DNA of 64,000 nt, taken from Buxus sempervirens. Lineage: Eukaryota > Streptophyta > Magnoliopsida > Buxales > Buxaceae. The translations under genes were made by a program, and so were the position numbers. Position 1 is the first letter of the stretch. Each line of letters begins with the position of its first letter. The DNA is taken from positions 16,244,001 to 16,308,000 of the forward strand of contig OX387193.1 of NCBI GenBank assembly GCA_947561395.2. Direction: 5' to 3'. Positions 48,987 through 60,400 of the stretch are shown one piece after another. The notes beneath the pieces were generated by a model that had not been told where the DNA came from, made no database searches, and worked only from the letters and a program-made list of their open reading frames with translations.

Positions 48987-51694
48987 TCAGAGTTACCTTG
49001 GTGATGAACGATAAAGAATAAAAAAAACCTTGTTTTTGCACTTTGCATTTTTGTCGACATAACTGATGAGTCAGGTCCTTTAACGTTTTCAAAGATGCAG
49101 AAGTGCCGGCGCAAGCTCCGTGTTGCTTTGGCTCACTTCCTAGTTTTGGGGAGTTTCCTTGCCATTGGGCATTTGGAATTGTTCCACTTTTTTAGTTTAA
49201 GTTGAAAAAGATGAGTTGGACTTAGACTCACTGACTTGTTTCGGCGTTGTTGCAAAAGTGTTTCAACAATGTTCTTTTCCTCTTGTTTGTTCCATTAAAG
49301 CTTTTAGGTACTTTGACTTTTGACTACTTCTTTTACCCTTTCAGAATTATTTACTTCTTTTTTTTTCTTTTTTATAAGTTTGAATTTCTTTATCCTCCCC
49401 CCTGTAGGCACAGAACCTCTCAACTCTATTTGGCTTCTAAAGGGTTTAAGAGTCACTGCTGTCCAGCACATCGAAGAGCTCCGAATCCTGGTTCAAATCC
49501 TATGATACAAAAGTGAAAAAAATGAAAATTACATGAGGGCCTTCTCTACCCTATAAGTCTTCAAAACATGTCTTCTCCTCTTGTTCTTGAGCTTGCCTCA
49601 GCGTTATTGTCCTTATTGATTCTCCATTGGGGATTTGTAGAGGAAGGTGTCACCTTTCTTGCTTTCTTTTTGGCATTCTCTGGTGGGGGTCTTGGATCAG
49701 AAGTTCGTGTGTCCTTTGAGTCATTGAGTGTACTCATCTTCTTTGTGGCAGATTCCCCTTGTTTGCTTCAATTTCCCTTTGCCCGTTTGTTCATTTTAGT
49801 TTTTAGCTCCAGTATTAGAACCATTTGACTTTCTGCCTTGCACAGGCCTGCAAATTCCTCAAGATAGTAGTGAGGTCTCTGAAATTCAAAAGTTAAGCAC
49901 TTGTAGCTTACTTGGTTTTTATTTTTGTGTGTGAGTACACTAGAATGAAATGAAACATTTTTTCCTCTTCTTTTTTTTTAAAAAACTTTTTTTTTGGAAA
50001 CTTTGTGCAAGTGCTTCAAAGGGAAAGGCAAGACCAATGACCATGGTAAATTGCCTTATTAGCTTGAGGTGTTTCGGGACAGTGTGTCTGACATGCTTTC
50101 TCATGAATTTCTTGACTTGTGTCGTCAGTGGCTCTCAGAGGTTCTACAAAGGCTTAAAATGAGGGACGCCTCAAGGAATGCTTTTCCAGCCCCAGTTTTG
50201 ATTTTTCTCACTTTGACCCAGTCTTAGGGTGGTTTCTAGATTTTTCAATTGAAGGCTTTCCCTTTTCTTTTTCCCCCCGGGGTTAGTGCCTGCCCTAGTT
50301 CAAGGGTTTAAACTGACTTTCATGCATCATGCCCCTTAGATTCAAGAGGTCTTTAAAAATAGGATGAAACATCGGCTGAGTTTTAAATCTAAGAAATGAT
50401 AGGATATAAGTCTCAAGTTCTTGTGCTTCTTAGGTTAACGGTTTGTGTCTTGCTGAAGCTGATTCTTCTTTTGAATTCCTTCATCACTGATCTATATAGA
50501 TCCAAATGTCACATTTCTGCAATCAAAAAGGACTTTCTCATAGGACGAAACGAAGTCTGAAGTCTTGGTTTTAGAAAGAAAGGGAAGATGGCTCAAAGTT
50601 TTACAAATGGGTTGACTCTTGTTTTGCCCTTTTTCTTGACTACTTGGGCCTTGTCAATGCCTTTTCAATTTTTTTTTCATTTTCTTTTTGGGTCTTTTGT
50701 AAACTTCGCCTTTTCCTTGGCTTTTTCTCTCCTTTGGTTTGGGTATCCGCCTTGATTGGTATGCCCTAGTGTGCTTTCTGTTTTCTTTTTCTTTTTGCTT
50801 CATTTTTGCACATCGATGTCCCTGTTTCTTTTATTCTTTCATACCAAGCACTGTATTTAGGGCTCATGACTCAATGGGTTAGAAGAAATAAATTAGGCTC
50901 AACTGATTTGACTAGGGATTCTGTTTTGAAGACTTGACAGATTAAAGCAAGGATGGCCTTTCATCCTTTTGCAGAGGTTGTGACAACTTGGTTTAGATAT
51001 TTGATGCAAATTTAGTTCAGGAATTGTTTCTTCCTTTTGTTCTTATTCTTTTTGGCTTTGCCCCAGTGTAGGGTGGCTAGACACAACACGGGTATTTGAA
51101 TAACACAAACAAGTCCAAAGTGTTTAACTAGCGATTCTTGATTTAGGATGCATGAAGGATGGCCTCTCATCCTTTCTCAAAGACATGCTGCTAAAGCTGG
51201 CCTTGACCCTTAGTTGGTTTAGGCACTTTTTCTTTTCCTCTCTTTGTTCTTAGGGATCACTCTGCTCCAATGTAAAGATAGGTGTGGAAGGAAAATCAGG
51301 GTTTGGATCAGGAAAGGATTGCCACTGGCTCAGTCAAGGTTCTCATGGGAGCAGTATCTTGCACCTAGCTGAAGACACCTTTGAGCAACTTGGCATCTTT
51401 CCATGATCATGGTCATGCCAAAAGGGTGGTGGTCTCAGAGCGATGTCATCATCGACCGAGCACTTGCCAATTTTTTTCTTTTCTTTTTTATTATTATTAT
51501 TATTTTTTCAAAAGGTATTTTTTTTCAAAAGTTTGCATGAAAGTAAAAGTATGCAAAAACACTTACAAAATGACCGATCCCGCTCGGGATGGTCAGTGCA
51601 AAAAGGTAAAATTTAACTTAGCCTGGAAATGGTGGACTCAGAGAAGAACTGTGTTTGGGAGTTGATTGCGCCTTGTAACCTTGTCTGATTTCTT
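48987..51694 (-). other. Long non-coding internal region of element E
   Basis: About 2.7 kb between the gag stop and the polypurine tract with no pol-like frame on either strand. Diverged repeats of about 200 bp occur, e.g. around AAGGATGGCCTTTCATCC (near 50953) and AAGGATGGCCTCTCATCC (near 51152). Confidence 0.6.
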
Positions 51695-53512
51695 TCAAAT
51701 TGTCCCGCTTGAAGATGATCCCTTATGATCTGGAAGAGGGTTTTGAGTCATAGCAGTGACTGGTCTGTTGGTTGGAGCAGGAGGGTCCATGGTGAGTGTG
51801 CGCACCCGATTTCAGCCGCACAACGAGGCGCATGCAAAATGATGCGTGCCTCGGGATTAGTTTGGAGTCGTCACTGCCTGAGAGGTGCAGGCAGACACAA
51901 AGGGGCACCTATCCGGGCCTAATTATTCTGGTCTGTGGCTTATTAGAGATCTGGACAAGTTCTTGGTTACGTCTAGGGAAGTCCGAAGACACCCTAGCCC
52001 GCCCCGTCAGTTGACGGGTCCCATGGGTCTCCCTGGTTTGAGTCAACTTAATTCTCATCCAATTCCTAGGCCAGCATGCACACTTATTTGATCTGAAGGG
52101 GACCGTTGAAGGTGTGGGTCCCCTTTTTATTTGATTTTATCTTTTTACCAATTAATGAAGTGAGTTTGGTATGGGCCCCGTTGGAAGGCCCATTGGAAAC
52201 CATGTTGGGCTTAAGTCCAGCCCAAGGCCCAATTCGGGTTATTGGGTAACCCTTATTGGATTTTGGCTATTTGGTTTAAAGGTTTATTAAACATGCATGT
52301 TAAGTAGGTTAAAGGTTTTTAGGGACCCAATGGGCTTGGTATGGGTCCACGGGGAATTAAGCAAATGGCCTTAGGCCCGTTTATTGAAAACGGGCCTTGG
52401 CTGGGCCGGATTGGATGTAGGCCCTATTGGGGGGCCCAAAAAGCCTTGGTGAGCCCATTGGGTCCACAGTCTTAAAAGTAGGCTTGGAATAGTCCAAGAA
52501 GCCCAAGGGGTCAAGTCTTACAAAAATGGGTCTGATTGGGTCCAACCGGGTCCAAAAAAGATGATTTTTAAGTTATTTTTTAATTTGCTTGTATTTACTA
52601 TGCGGGCGGGCTTAACCCGTATATATACTACGGTTCAGGCCTTCCTGTATAGCAAATACGGGCATGCCTGACCGTATAGTAAATACGGGCATCTACCCGA
52701 TTTTACAAATTTGCACTGTTTTTGGCCGGGATCGGTCCAACAATTCTTCTGGGATGTCCGGCGACTTCTGTTGTGATTTTCCAGCGCCTTCGCAATGACA
52801 AAAACATCACACACTAGATTTAAATCCTCATTTTTCGCCTCTTTTGCTTGAAATTCCATCGAAGGAATGGACCTTCTTGTTTTATCATCTCCTTGAACTA
52901 TTAATAAACCTGCATGTGTTAGTTTTTAAGATGGGAAAGAGGGAAAAGGTGTGGGGATACAGTAGATTCCTGGGAGGACAAACCCTTCCATAAAATGAAC
53001 TTGTCAATACTTGTTAAGATTATGCCATTGTGCCCTTTTTTTTTTATTATCTTACTCTCCTCCCTTTAAGTGGGGTCTCCCTCTTACCGGGGAGAGCCCC
53101 AAAACCATATAAAACAGGAACAAACAAGTGAGTAACAGGTAATAAAACAAACAATAGATAAAATTAAATCAGAAAGAGTTGAAATCGAAGTATATTGAAC
53201 ACAATATTACCAGAAGTACACTTTTTGATGTTACCTTCTTATCTGAGTGTGTTGTGATTTTCCGGATGATTTTGGCAGCGCTTCCGCACTCCTGTTGATT
53301 TCCTAAAATGGTTTTGAAAAGGGTCTCCTTCGCCTTCAAGATTGGAAGGGATGGACGGTGAAAGGAAGGGGTAGAGTCTAGGGGTATTTTGGGAATAAAA
53401 TTTGGGTTGAAAAGGGTAGAGGGTTTTGGCAGGGCTCTGGCTGTGGAAAACACCAAAGAGGAGAGGGGGCTAGCAAAGGGGACCAGCTTATTGAAATGGG
53501 GGGGCTGGCCCC

Positions 53513-53522
53513 CTATTTATAG
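53513..53522 (-). promoter_or_regulatory. TATA box of the Tat solo LTR at 51797-54315
   Basis: CTATAAATAG on the minus strand, in the same relative place as the TATA at 26391-26400 in the related solo LTR. Confidence 0.55.
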
Positions 53523-53534
53523 GCAAAATTTTGT

Positions 53535-53738
53535 GCCCGTATTTGAAGTGCGGGCATGCCTTGCCCGTACTTCAAATACGGGCATGCCTTGCTCGTACTT
53601 CAAATACAGGCGAATTATTCACGTTTTAAAATCTCGTGAATCCGCCAGCTGTCGCCGTACGGGACGCGTGTCCTGCTTCTAGAAGGCTTGCCCGTATTTG
53701 AAGTGCGGGCATGCCTTGCCTGTATTTCAAATACGGGC
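53535..53738. repeat. Hairpin array in the second Tat solo LTR
   Basis: 53535-53541 pairs with 53549-53555 (loop TTTGAAG, one T.G); 53563-53569 with 53577-53583 (GCCCGTA/TACGGGC perfect, loop CTTCAAA); a weaker copy at about 53591-53611; 53690-53696 with 53704-53710; and 53718-53724 with 53732-53738. More CGTAT/ATACGGGC motifs occur at 52604-52697. Loops alternate between a sequence and its complement. Confidence 0.85.
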
Positions 53739-54660
53739 GAGCACGTTTTTTAAATGCTGGATTTGAAATGTTTTATCAAATTTGATTTTTAAAAAGATTC
53801 TCATCCGATTTTTTGATTATTATATTATAAAAACGAGATTTTTATTAAAATATTATTAAAAAATAAATATATCTCTATTAAATGATTATTTTATTTATTT
53901 TATTCATTTATTCTGCTTTTTTGCTGCTGTTTTGCCACATGGGCAGCTTTCTTTGAAACTTCAACTGCCCATAACTTTTCCGTCCGATGTCTATTTCAGC
54001 AAATTTGGTATCGTTGGAATCGGCTCGGAACCCACTATCCAATGGGATTAAGTTTGACTGCTGAATTGGGGTTGAGCAAAAAGTCAACTTTCTCTCCCCC
54101 AAAAGTTTGACCGACTCATAACTTCCTCATCCGGACTCCGATTCCAGCAAACTTAATTGCGTTGGAACCGTGTCGAAATGCTCTTTTCAATGAGAAGAAG
54201 TTTGATGGCCAATTCTCTTTGGATCAAAAAGTTAAATTTTGACCCTAGGGTTTGACTTTTTAATTAAAATTTTTATTTTCTGCATTTTTTGGGGTGCAAA
54301 AATCAGGTGTCTATAGTGAGTTTGCCGGTGTCAATCAAATCTTGGATCACATGTCTTAGATCCCAACATTGGTTGGTGTCATGTCCCTGTTGGGCCCCAC
54401 TTTTCAAATGAATCAAAATAAAGAAATAAAAAAAATAAAGAGAAGGAAGAAACTTTATTAAGAGGAGAAGGGGGGGACCTCATCACGTCCCCTCCTTTAA
54501 AAAGGGATAAGTAAACAAAAAAAAGGAAGGAAGAAGTTTAGTGGACCCTACCACTAAAATAAAAATAAATAAATAAATAAAAGAGAGCCCTTACGTGGGT
54601 TTATCCAAGTTATAACCTCTTTGAGTGGGGTAGTTTCATAACTACCCCACGTCCAATGCT

Positions 54661-54669
54661 CTATAAAAA
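54661..54669 (+). promoter_or_regulatory. TATA box of element F 5' LTR
   Basis: CTATAAAAAG about 270 bp inside the element. A splice-donor-like AAG/GTAAGA follows at 54787 and a TTCATTATGCAG acceptor-like site ends at 56332, just before coding begins, suggesting a leader intron of about 1.5 kb (inference). Confidence 0.55.
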
Positions 54670-54786
54670 GGAGGAATTTGGAGAGAAAAAAGGGGTTAGA
54701 AGACCGCGGCTTGAGAAGATAAGAGAAATAAAATGGAGAGATCTTAGGAGATAAAGGAGTGAAAGGATTCCAGGAGATCAAAAAGG

Positions 54787-56309
54787 TAAGATATGTTTCA
54801 ATCTATTCTCTGAATTCTCTCTAGATACTAACGTCAAGGCTTTGGAAGACAAAAAGAAATAGGGCAAAGGGAATGAGATAAGGATTGGAAGATACACCTG
54901 ATCTTCATCTGCAGATCCAGATGTGGGAGAATGACAAGGCAAGAAAAAAAATAATGGAAGATGCAAGATGGAGAAAAAGAAGAATCCAGATTGTTCAACC
55001 CTCACTGCTTGAAGTGTATCTGAGACACTTTGGCAGCACTCAGGCGCAAATTCCCAGTGTGTTCGTCCGCTTGGGAGCGCCTGAGGCGCCATGGTAGTGC
55101 TCAGCAACATTTTCAGGCGAACATAGTGATTTTCCGGCAGAAATATGGTTGTTGTAGGTGGTTTTTCGGAGAAACGGGCCAACAGGGATGATAAAGGATG
55201 TTCTGGGCGTACCTGCGCGTCCCTATGTCCAACCCAGCATCCCGGCCTATTCTCAGAAGAAGAAAATGTGCATTAGGCGCTATGGGTCGCGCGCCTGGGT
55301 TTTACTCGTGCGCTCGCGCTCCAACCTGGTAACCTACCCACCTTCAAAAGAATAAAAAAATCAGGCGCTGTGGACCGCGTGTGTGTGGAAGCCCAATGCA
55401 CTTGGATGTACCTGCGCACGCCTCGTCCCACGCCCGGCCTCAAAGATTTGGCCCGAGAAAAAAAAAAGTAACAAAAAAAAGGGCGCTAGGCCCTAAAGTT
55501 AGGCCCAAGCGCACCTCAAACATGCGCGCGGGCCAAGCAAGCCCATATGTGGCCTGCGCGCATGCCTGTTGGCACGGGTCCAACCTGGACTGTGGACCCG
55601 ACTAGCCCAAAAATCTCCAAATCAAAAAATTTTTTGGTCTCATTTCAATCCAATTTGATCCCATAAAAATCTAGAAAAATCCCTGGAAATTCTAGAATGT
55701 TTCTGAAAACCAAATCCATCCTAAACGATGATAAGAAAATTCAAGTGACCCTTTTACTTCATTGAAAGTGGTTCAAAGTGTCCTTGTTTGGATCAATCCT
55801 TTCCCAAATTAAACTTAAGTCCCCCATGTTGAACCAAGCCCCTCTATATTTAGCCAAATTGCTCCAACTTAGACCTAAATGTCACAAATTGACCCGAACA
55901 CATGCAATTCATGGAATTTAAGCCAAACCCAATGAAGCTTTGCATGCTTTTAAACTGTTTCGAACATGGTCCAAACATTGCCTCTATAGTTTGAATCAAA
56001 CCAAAACAAAACTAGAATCTCATAACCCAAACCAAATTTAAATCCCAAATCTCATTTGAACTACGATATGGCTTGATCCCAAATACCTGGGTACGTAGGC
56101 AACCCAAACATTGGGTTCAACCACAATAACAAAAATACAAATTGAGAGTTATAATCAAAGGGTTGTTATAGAGTCTAGGATGTAATTAAAGGTCAATGGC
56201 CTTGAATGGGTCTACACCCTACAAAATTAAAACCCAGAATAATGGGTGAAATCGTGTTCGATCAAAGATTACAAAATTTTGGTCAACATGGTTTTTTTTT
56301 ACTTATAAC
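54787..56309 (+). other. Leader / LTR-internal junction region of element F, non-coding
   Basis: It contains CCTGGGTACGTAGGCAACCC near 56085, a motif style common near LTR ends of Tat-type elements. The LTR-internal border and PBS could not be fixed. No open frame with a known domain. Confidence 0.5.
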
Positions 56310-59076
56310 TTGTTTCTTGTTTCATTATGCAGACATGGCACCTGTGTAACTGTCTACTTCCATGAGCTTCCCAAGACCAAGGACAAGGAGGCAACGGTGA
56401 AGAGCGCAACTCATCACGCTACGTTCACGATTGGCCGCTCACCTCTAGGAATGGAGGCACCTGCTTTTGTGTTGGAGAAAGAAATCAACAAGACCTTGCA
56501 AACCTCGACAATTGCTAAGAAGGCCTTAAAAGTCAAGAAAGCCTCTAAGGCAAGGAAAGCACGAAAGCAAAAGAAGAGCCTCCGTGTACAGGTAATGATA
56601 AATGTAGCAAGAATGGTTGGCCCAATGACTTCCAAGTCCAAGGTGATGAAGTCCATCAAGCCCAAGAGGGCAATGTCAACTGCTGGGTTTGCCAAGAAGA
56701 ATGAAACACCTAAAGTTTCTTCTAAGGCTTGTGTAAGTACAACTATGCCTATGCAAATTATGATTGGGACTATCCCGATTAACTTTGTTGACACTGCATC
56801 GGTTATGATGACTACAATCAAGGAACGTGAAATCAAAATGCCAAATACACCAAAGGAGAGGGTTTTGAGGTCGTCACAGGCTTCAGAGCCTCAAGAGGTG
56901 AAATCACTCCCTCATAAAAAGAGGATTCAAAGGATATCTACTCCCATACCAAAAGGGAGTCAGTTAGCTATTCAGCTTCGACCACGATGCCTTGAATTGG
57001 GATCATCCTCTAGGCAATCTTTGGACTACTCCAGTTCAAATTTCAAAATAGTCCATACGCCATTTGTTCCATAAAGAAGGAGATCCCAGTTTGCGAGGAA
57101 ACCATCAAAGAAGTTCAATTCAAAAGTATCTTTGGAAGCATTCCATTACCCATTAACGGCCTTCACTTCTGAGGTATCAAAGAAGGCTAAGTCAGACCTT
57201 GAAGCAAAAAAAAAATGGGCCTTCCTTTCTGGTTTTGTTTATGCCAAAGAAGCAAGATTTGATCCTGCAGGCTACTCAAGACCATATACAGGGCCCATGA
57301 CAAGGTCAAGGGCACGTCTAATTCTACATGATGCTTCTGAAACTTCATCAAGCTCCAGAGCATGTTTAGAAGAAGAATCTCAGTCGATTTCAACTATGGG
57401 TTCTTCAACAAATCCTTTATATGGAGATCCTGAGTCATTATTCCAAGAAGAAGATTTTCTGGATGAATTATCAACGAATTTTCAGGGGAAATTAAGTATA
57501 AGCTTAGCTAACGAAAGTGAGCCTAAAATCATGTCAGTTATGGTAATTGGAGCTGCTAATGTTGAAGAGCAGTTGCAAGAATTACAGAGAAACATGGCAG
57601 AAAAGGACGCAGAGATCGCATCTCTTACCGCCTGGTTAGCTTCACAAGCAAGTTGTTCTAATCAAGAACAAGCACCACCACAAAAAGCAGCAATGCCTGC
57701 AATGGAACATCCATAGGTGGATATAATAGCTTTTATTGCTGAGGGCATAAGAGACTTCCAAGCTGCTATGTCACCACCAGTACTTGGATATCGTAAGCCT
57801 TACCCAGCACATTAGGATGTTGTTCCATTTCCTCATGGTTATCAAAAACCTAATTTTGAGAAGTGTTATGGGATTGATGGATCCCCACAAGAGCATTTAG
57901 CTCATTTTTATTCAGCATGTGGAGAGTCTTCATTAACAGATGCCTTATTAATAAGGCAATTCGTTCAATCCCTTAAGGGAGCCGCATTTACTTGGTACAC
58001 ACAATTACCTACCGGCTCTATAATTATTTGGGATGATATGCAACGAGCTTTCTTAGCTCAATTCGTGAGTTCAAAAAAGAAAGATTCAAACATAGATCTC
58101 GCGGATGCAAGACAGAAGGTTAACGAGAGTGTCAACGACTTCATTACGAGGTGGCGCAACCTCAACCTTAAATGTCCTGAAAAGTTTACAGAGCAATTTG
58201 CAGTACAAATGTGTGCCAATAACCTCATACAAGAAATTGCTACTTTTGTTGGTACCGCAGAGCCGCAGACATTTGATGCTTTGGTTTCCAAGGCGAGCAA
58301 CATCGAAAGGCAGATGGCTTGTCAAAGGATGGCAACAAAGAAGCCTTCTACCACAACCAATCATGCGGTAGAAACAAAAAGGAATGGAAAGGAAGCTATG
58401 GCCACCTTTGTGAAGACAGATAAAAAGAAAGAAAATGGGAATGAAAAAGGAAAGAATCTTCCCAAAACTCTCAAAGAAAGAAGATAATATGTACTCTTTT
58501 GATGTTGACGATGTTGATTCTATATTTGAGGATTTGCTTAAAGAAAAGGTCATAATGCTCACCGAGCCAAAGAGGCCTTCCGAAGTGCATAAAACAGATG
58601 ATCCAAGATATTGTTGGTATCACCGTATGGTAAGCCATACACTTAAGGATTGTTTTGTCCTGAAGGATTTGATTCAAAATATGATAGATAAGGGGGATAT
58701 TGAGATTGCTGGACCGCTTCCAAAGGAACCGTCTGCAACATCAAATAGTGTCTCTTTTGTTGGAGAAGAGCCAGTGCAAATTGTTCTATTGCCACAAGGG
58801 GCAATACCAGTCAAACTTGAAGTTGAAAAAGAATCTTCGGTTACTCCTAATGTGCCACAGCCTAAGGACCATAAAATTCCGACACTCTATGAGATAATGA
58901 CAGAGCCAAATTTGGAATGTTGGGAAGATGAGGATGTCAGCGGTTGGCAAACTTACATCGGTAAGAAAGCTAAGAGGCGAGTTGCATTACCCCTTATTGA
59001 TATAAGGTCTACCAGTCGTCCAGGTGTGGTTTTCCGTGGTTGTAAAGAATTGAAGAAGAAAAAAAAAGACTTCTAA
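56310..59076 (+). pseudogene. Element F gag with N-terminal extension
   Basis: The first frame (56310-57074) is Lys/Arg-rich without a known domain. After a TAA (57072) the frame resumes to 57716 and ends in a coiled coil (EEQLQELQRNMAEKDAEIAS). After two TAGs (57714 and about 57812) it gives the retrotransposon gag domain (GSPQEHLAHFYSACG ... AAFTWYTQLP ... RWRNLNLKCPE, about 57870-58330). A frameshift near 58480 leads to the zinc-knuckle-like CWYHRMVSHTLKDCFVLKDL at about 58611. A further shift in a nine-A run near 59060 leads into the protease frame. Confidence 0.8.
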
Positions 59077-59107
59077 AAGAAAGGCACAAAAGAAGAAACC
59101 AATCCTT

Positions 59108-60367
59108 TTGGAAGATGAATATGAACAACCTCCAAGGGTTGCATTCACTTTGAAGGATTACATTGACATCGACTTGTCAAAGGATGACTTACTAAATGAA
59201 GACGTCGTCCAATGTAATATGGTATTGTGTGAAGTAAGTGACACATTTGACCCAAATCCTGAGGTGCATGAGGTCACACTTCGTTCTGGACGACGCATAG
59301 GGGGCCTTGTAAAGGAAGGATTAGCTGAAAAGTTACTAGAAAATAATCCAAATCCCAAGGATAGTGAAAGCCCCAAAGTTCTAGTGGCCCAAAACTCAAA
59401 GACTATGCAGACTGTGAAGTATGATGTTTTGACCCATCTGAAGCGTATTCCGTCATTGCAAAGCATCTATGATGCTTTGCAATCATCAAAGGATCTGAGA
59501 CATGCATTAATACAGGCCCTAACAAGCCCTGAATTTTATAAAGAGGAAATAAATCAAGTGGAGGTTCAATCAGAAAGCCCAAGATACTACGCTTCGTGCA
59601 TGGCAGCTATTACCTTCATTGATGAAGACTTACAGCTGGGGTCTGAAAGCCATAACAGGCCACCTTTTGTTAAAGGTTTTATTGGAGACACCCTCCTCAA
59701 CTGCATTCTTTTAGATTGTGGTTCTGCAGTAAATATTCTTCCTTTGAAAGCCTTGAGAAGCATTGGGATGAATTCTCGACAATTGTGGCCATCAATAATA
59801 ACAATTCAAGGGTTTAATCAAGCAGGGCAAAGAGTACTTGGTACTATTGCTCTGAAAGTTGAGACAGGAAAGTTGTATTCAGATGCTCTCTTTCATGTAA
59901 TTGATGCCGACACATCCTACAATGCCCTATTGGGGTGCCTATGGCTCCATACATATGGAGTGATACCTTCGACCCTCCACCAATGTTTTAAGTTCAGCAA
60001 AAATGGAGAGGTTTTGAAGGTCTCTGGGGATTCTGATCCATTTCAAGGAGAGGAAGTCAATTATGCAAATGCTAAATTTTATAAGTCAACCAACTTAGCA
60101 TCCTTTTCCCTTGGAAGTGGTAAACAAGAGGTAAAAGGGGATAAACTCAAAGAAACCCCATGGTTGGCATCTAAGTCACCTCGAATTAAGGTGGCATTTC
60201 ATCATGAACAACAAAACCCTGACAACAAAAGGGTAGAGGCTACATCAAAGCCTAAAATGACTTTTAGATATGTACCTAAATGTCAAAGGAAGCTTGTGCA
60301 GAAAGCCTTGGTATCCCTTAAAGATACCATGACATCGCTCACTACAAGTTATATTGGTCCTCTTTAG
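59108..60367 (+). pseudogene. Element F retroviral-type aspartic protease region
   Basis: A 419-codon open frame. The protease core is at about 59660-59990: FIGDTLLNCILLDCGSAVNI with the catalytic D in LDCGSA (most Tat proteases have DGGSA, most others DSGA), then the YNALLGCLWLH flap-distal block. N- and C-terminal parts are linker. Two TAGs (60365 and about 60391) separate it from the RT frame, which is in the same phase. Confidence 0.8.
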
Positions 60368-60400
60368 AAAATAAACCAATCTATCCCTTAGTCTTGGATT

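Larger units (their letters stand above)
51797..54315 (-). mobile_element. Solo LTR of a Tat-type element, 2519 bp, TSD GTGAG
   Basis: On the plus strand it runs TGTGCGCACC to GGTGTCTATA (the final CA is mutated to TA). GTGAG lies at 51792-51796 and 54316-54320. It shares GGAGTCGTCACTGCCTGA, CCGCCCCGTC.G.TGACGGGT and the 140-bp module with the solo LTR at 24293-27354. The minus-strand TATA is at 53513-53522. Insertion in the gag of element E proves it is a separate event. Confidence 0.9.
47066..54387 (-). mobile_element. Tat-type Ty3/Gypsy element E, minus strand, gag-only remnant
   Basis: The visible parts are the 3' LTR (47066-48972), the internal region 48973-51796 and 54321-54387; a solo LTR and element F interrupt it. 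AGAGT (47061-47065) is the left target site in Copia B; the other end is out of the window. The orientation follows from the polypurine tract beside the LTR, a minus-strand TATA box and minus-strand gag. No pol domain is present between gag and the LTR. Confidence 0.75.
51695..54387 (-). pseudogene. Element E gag fragment, split by a solo LTR
   Basis: Joining 54387-54321 to 51796-51695 (minus strand) gives an open reading QGHDTNQCWDLRHVIQDLID followed by TGKLTMDPPAP...SSSSGTI and a stop. This is the C-terminal zinc-knuckle-like block (C...H.T..C..L...I..LI..G.L) of Tat-clade gag. The upstream part lies beyond element F. The solo LTR enters within K-L-T, and its 5-bp duplication accounts for the break exactly. 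Confidence 0.8.

Noticed and set aside
51797-54315. This LTR as the 5' LTR of Gypsy F
   Set aside because: Exact GTGAG on both sides and restoration of the antisense gag frame show it is a solo LTR; its TATA box is on the opposite strand to F.
47066-54315. 47066-48972 and 51797-54315 as the two LTRs of one element
   Set aside because: They differ strongly in sequence and length (1907 and 2519 bp), and the second has its own TSD.
56414-56836. 140-codon minus-strand open frame
   Set aside because: Antisense shadow of the element F gag extension.
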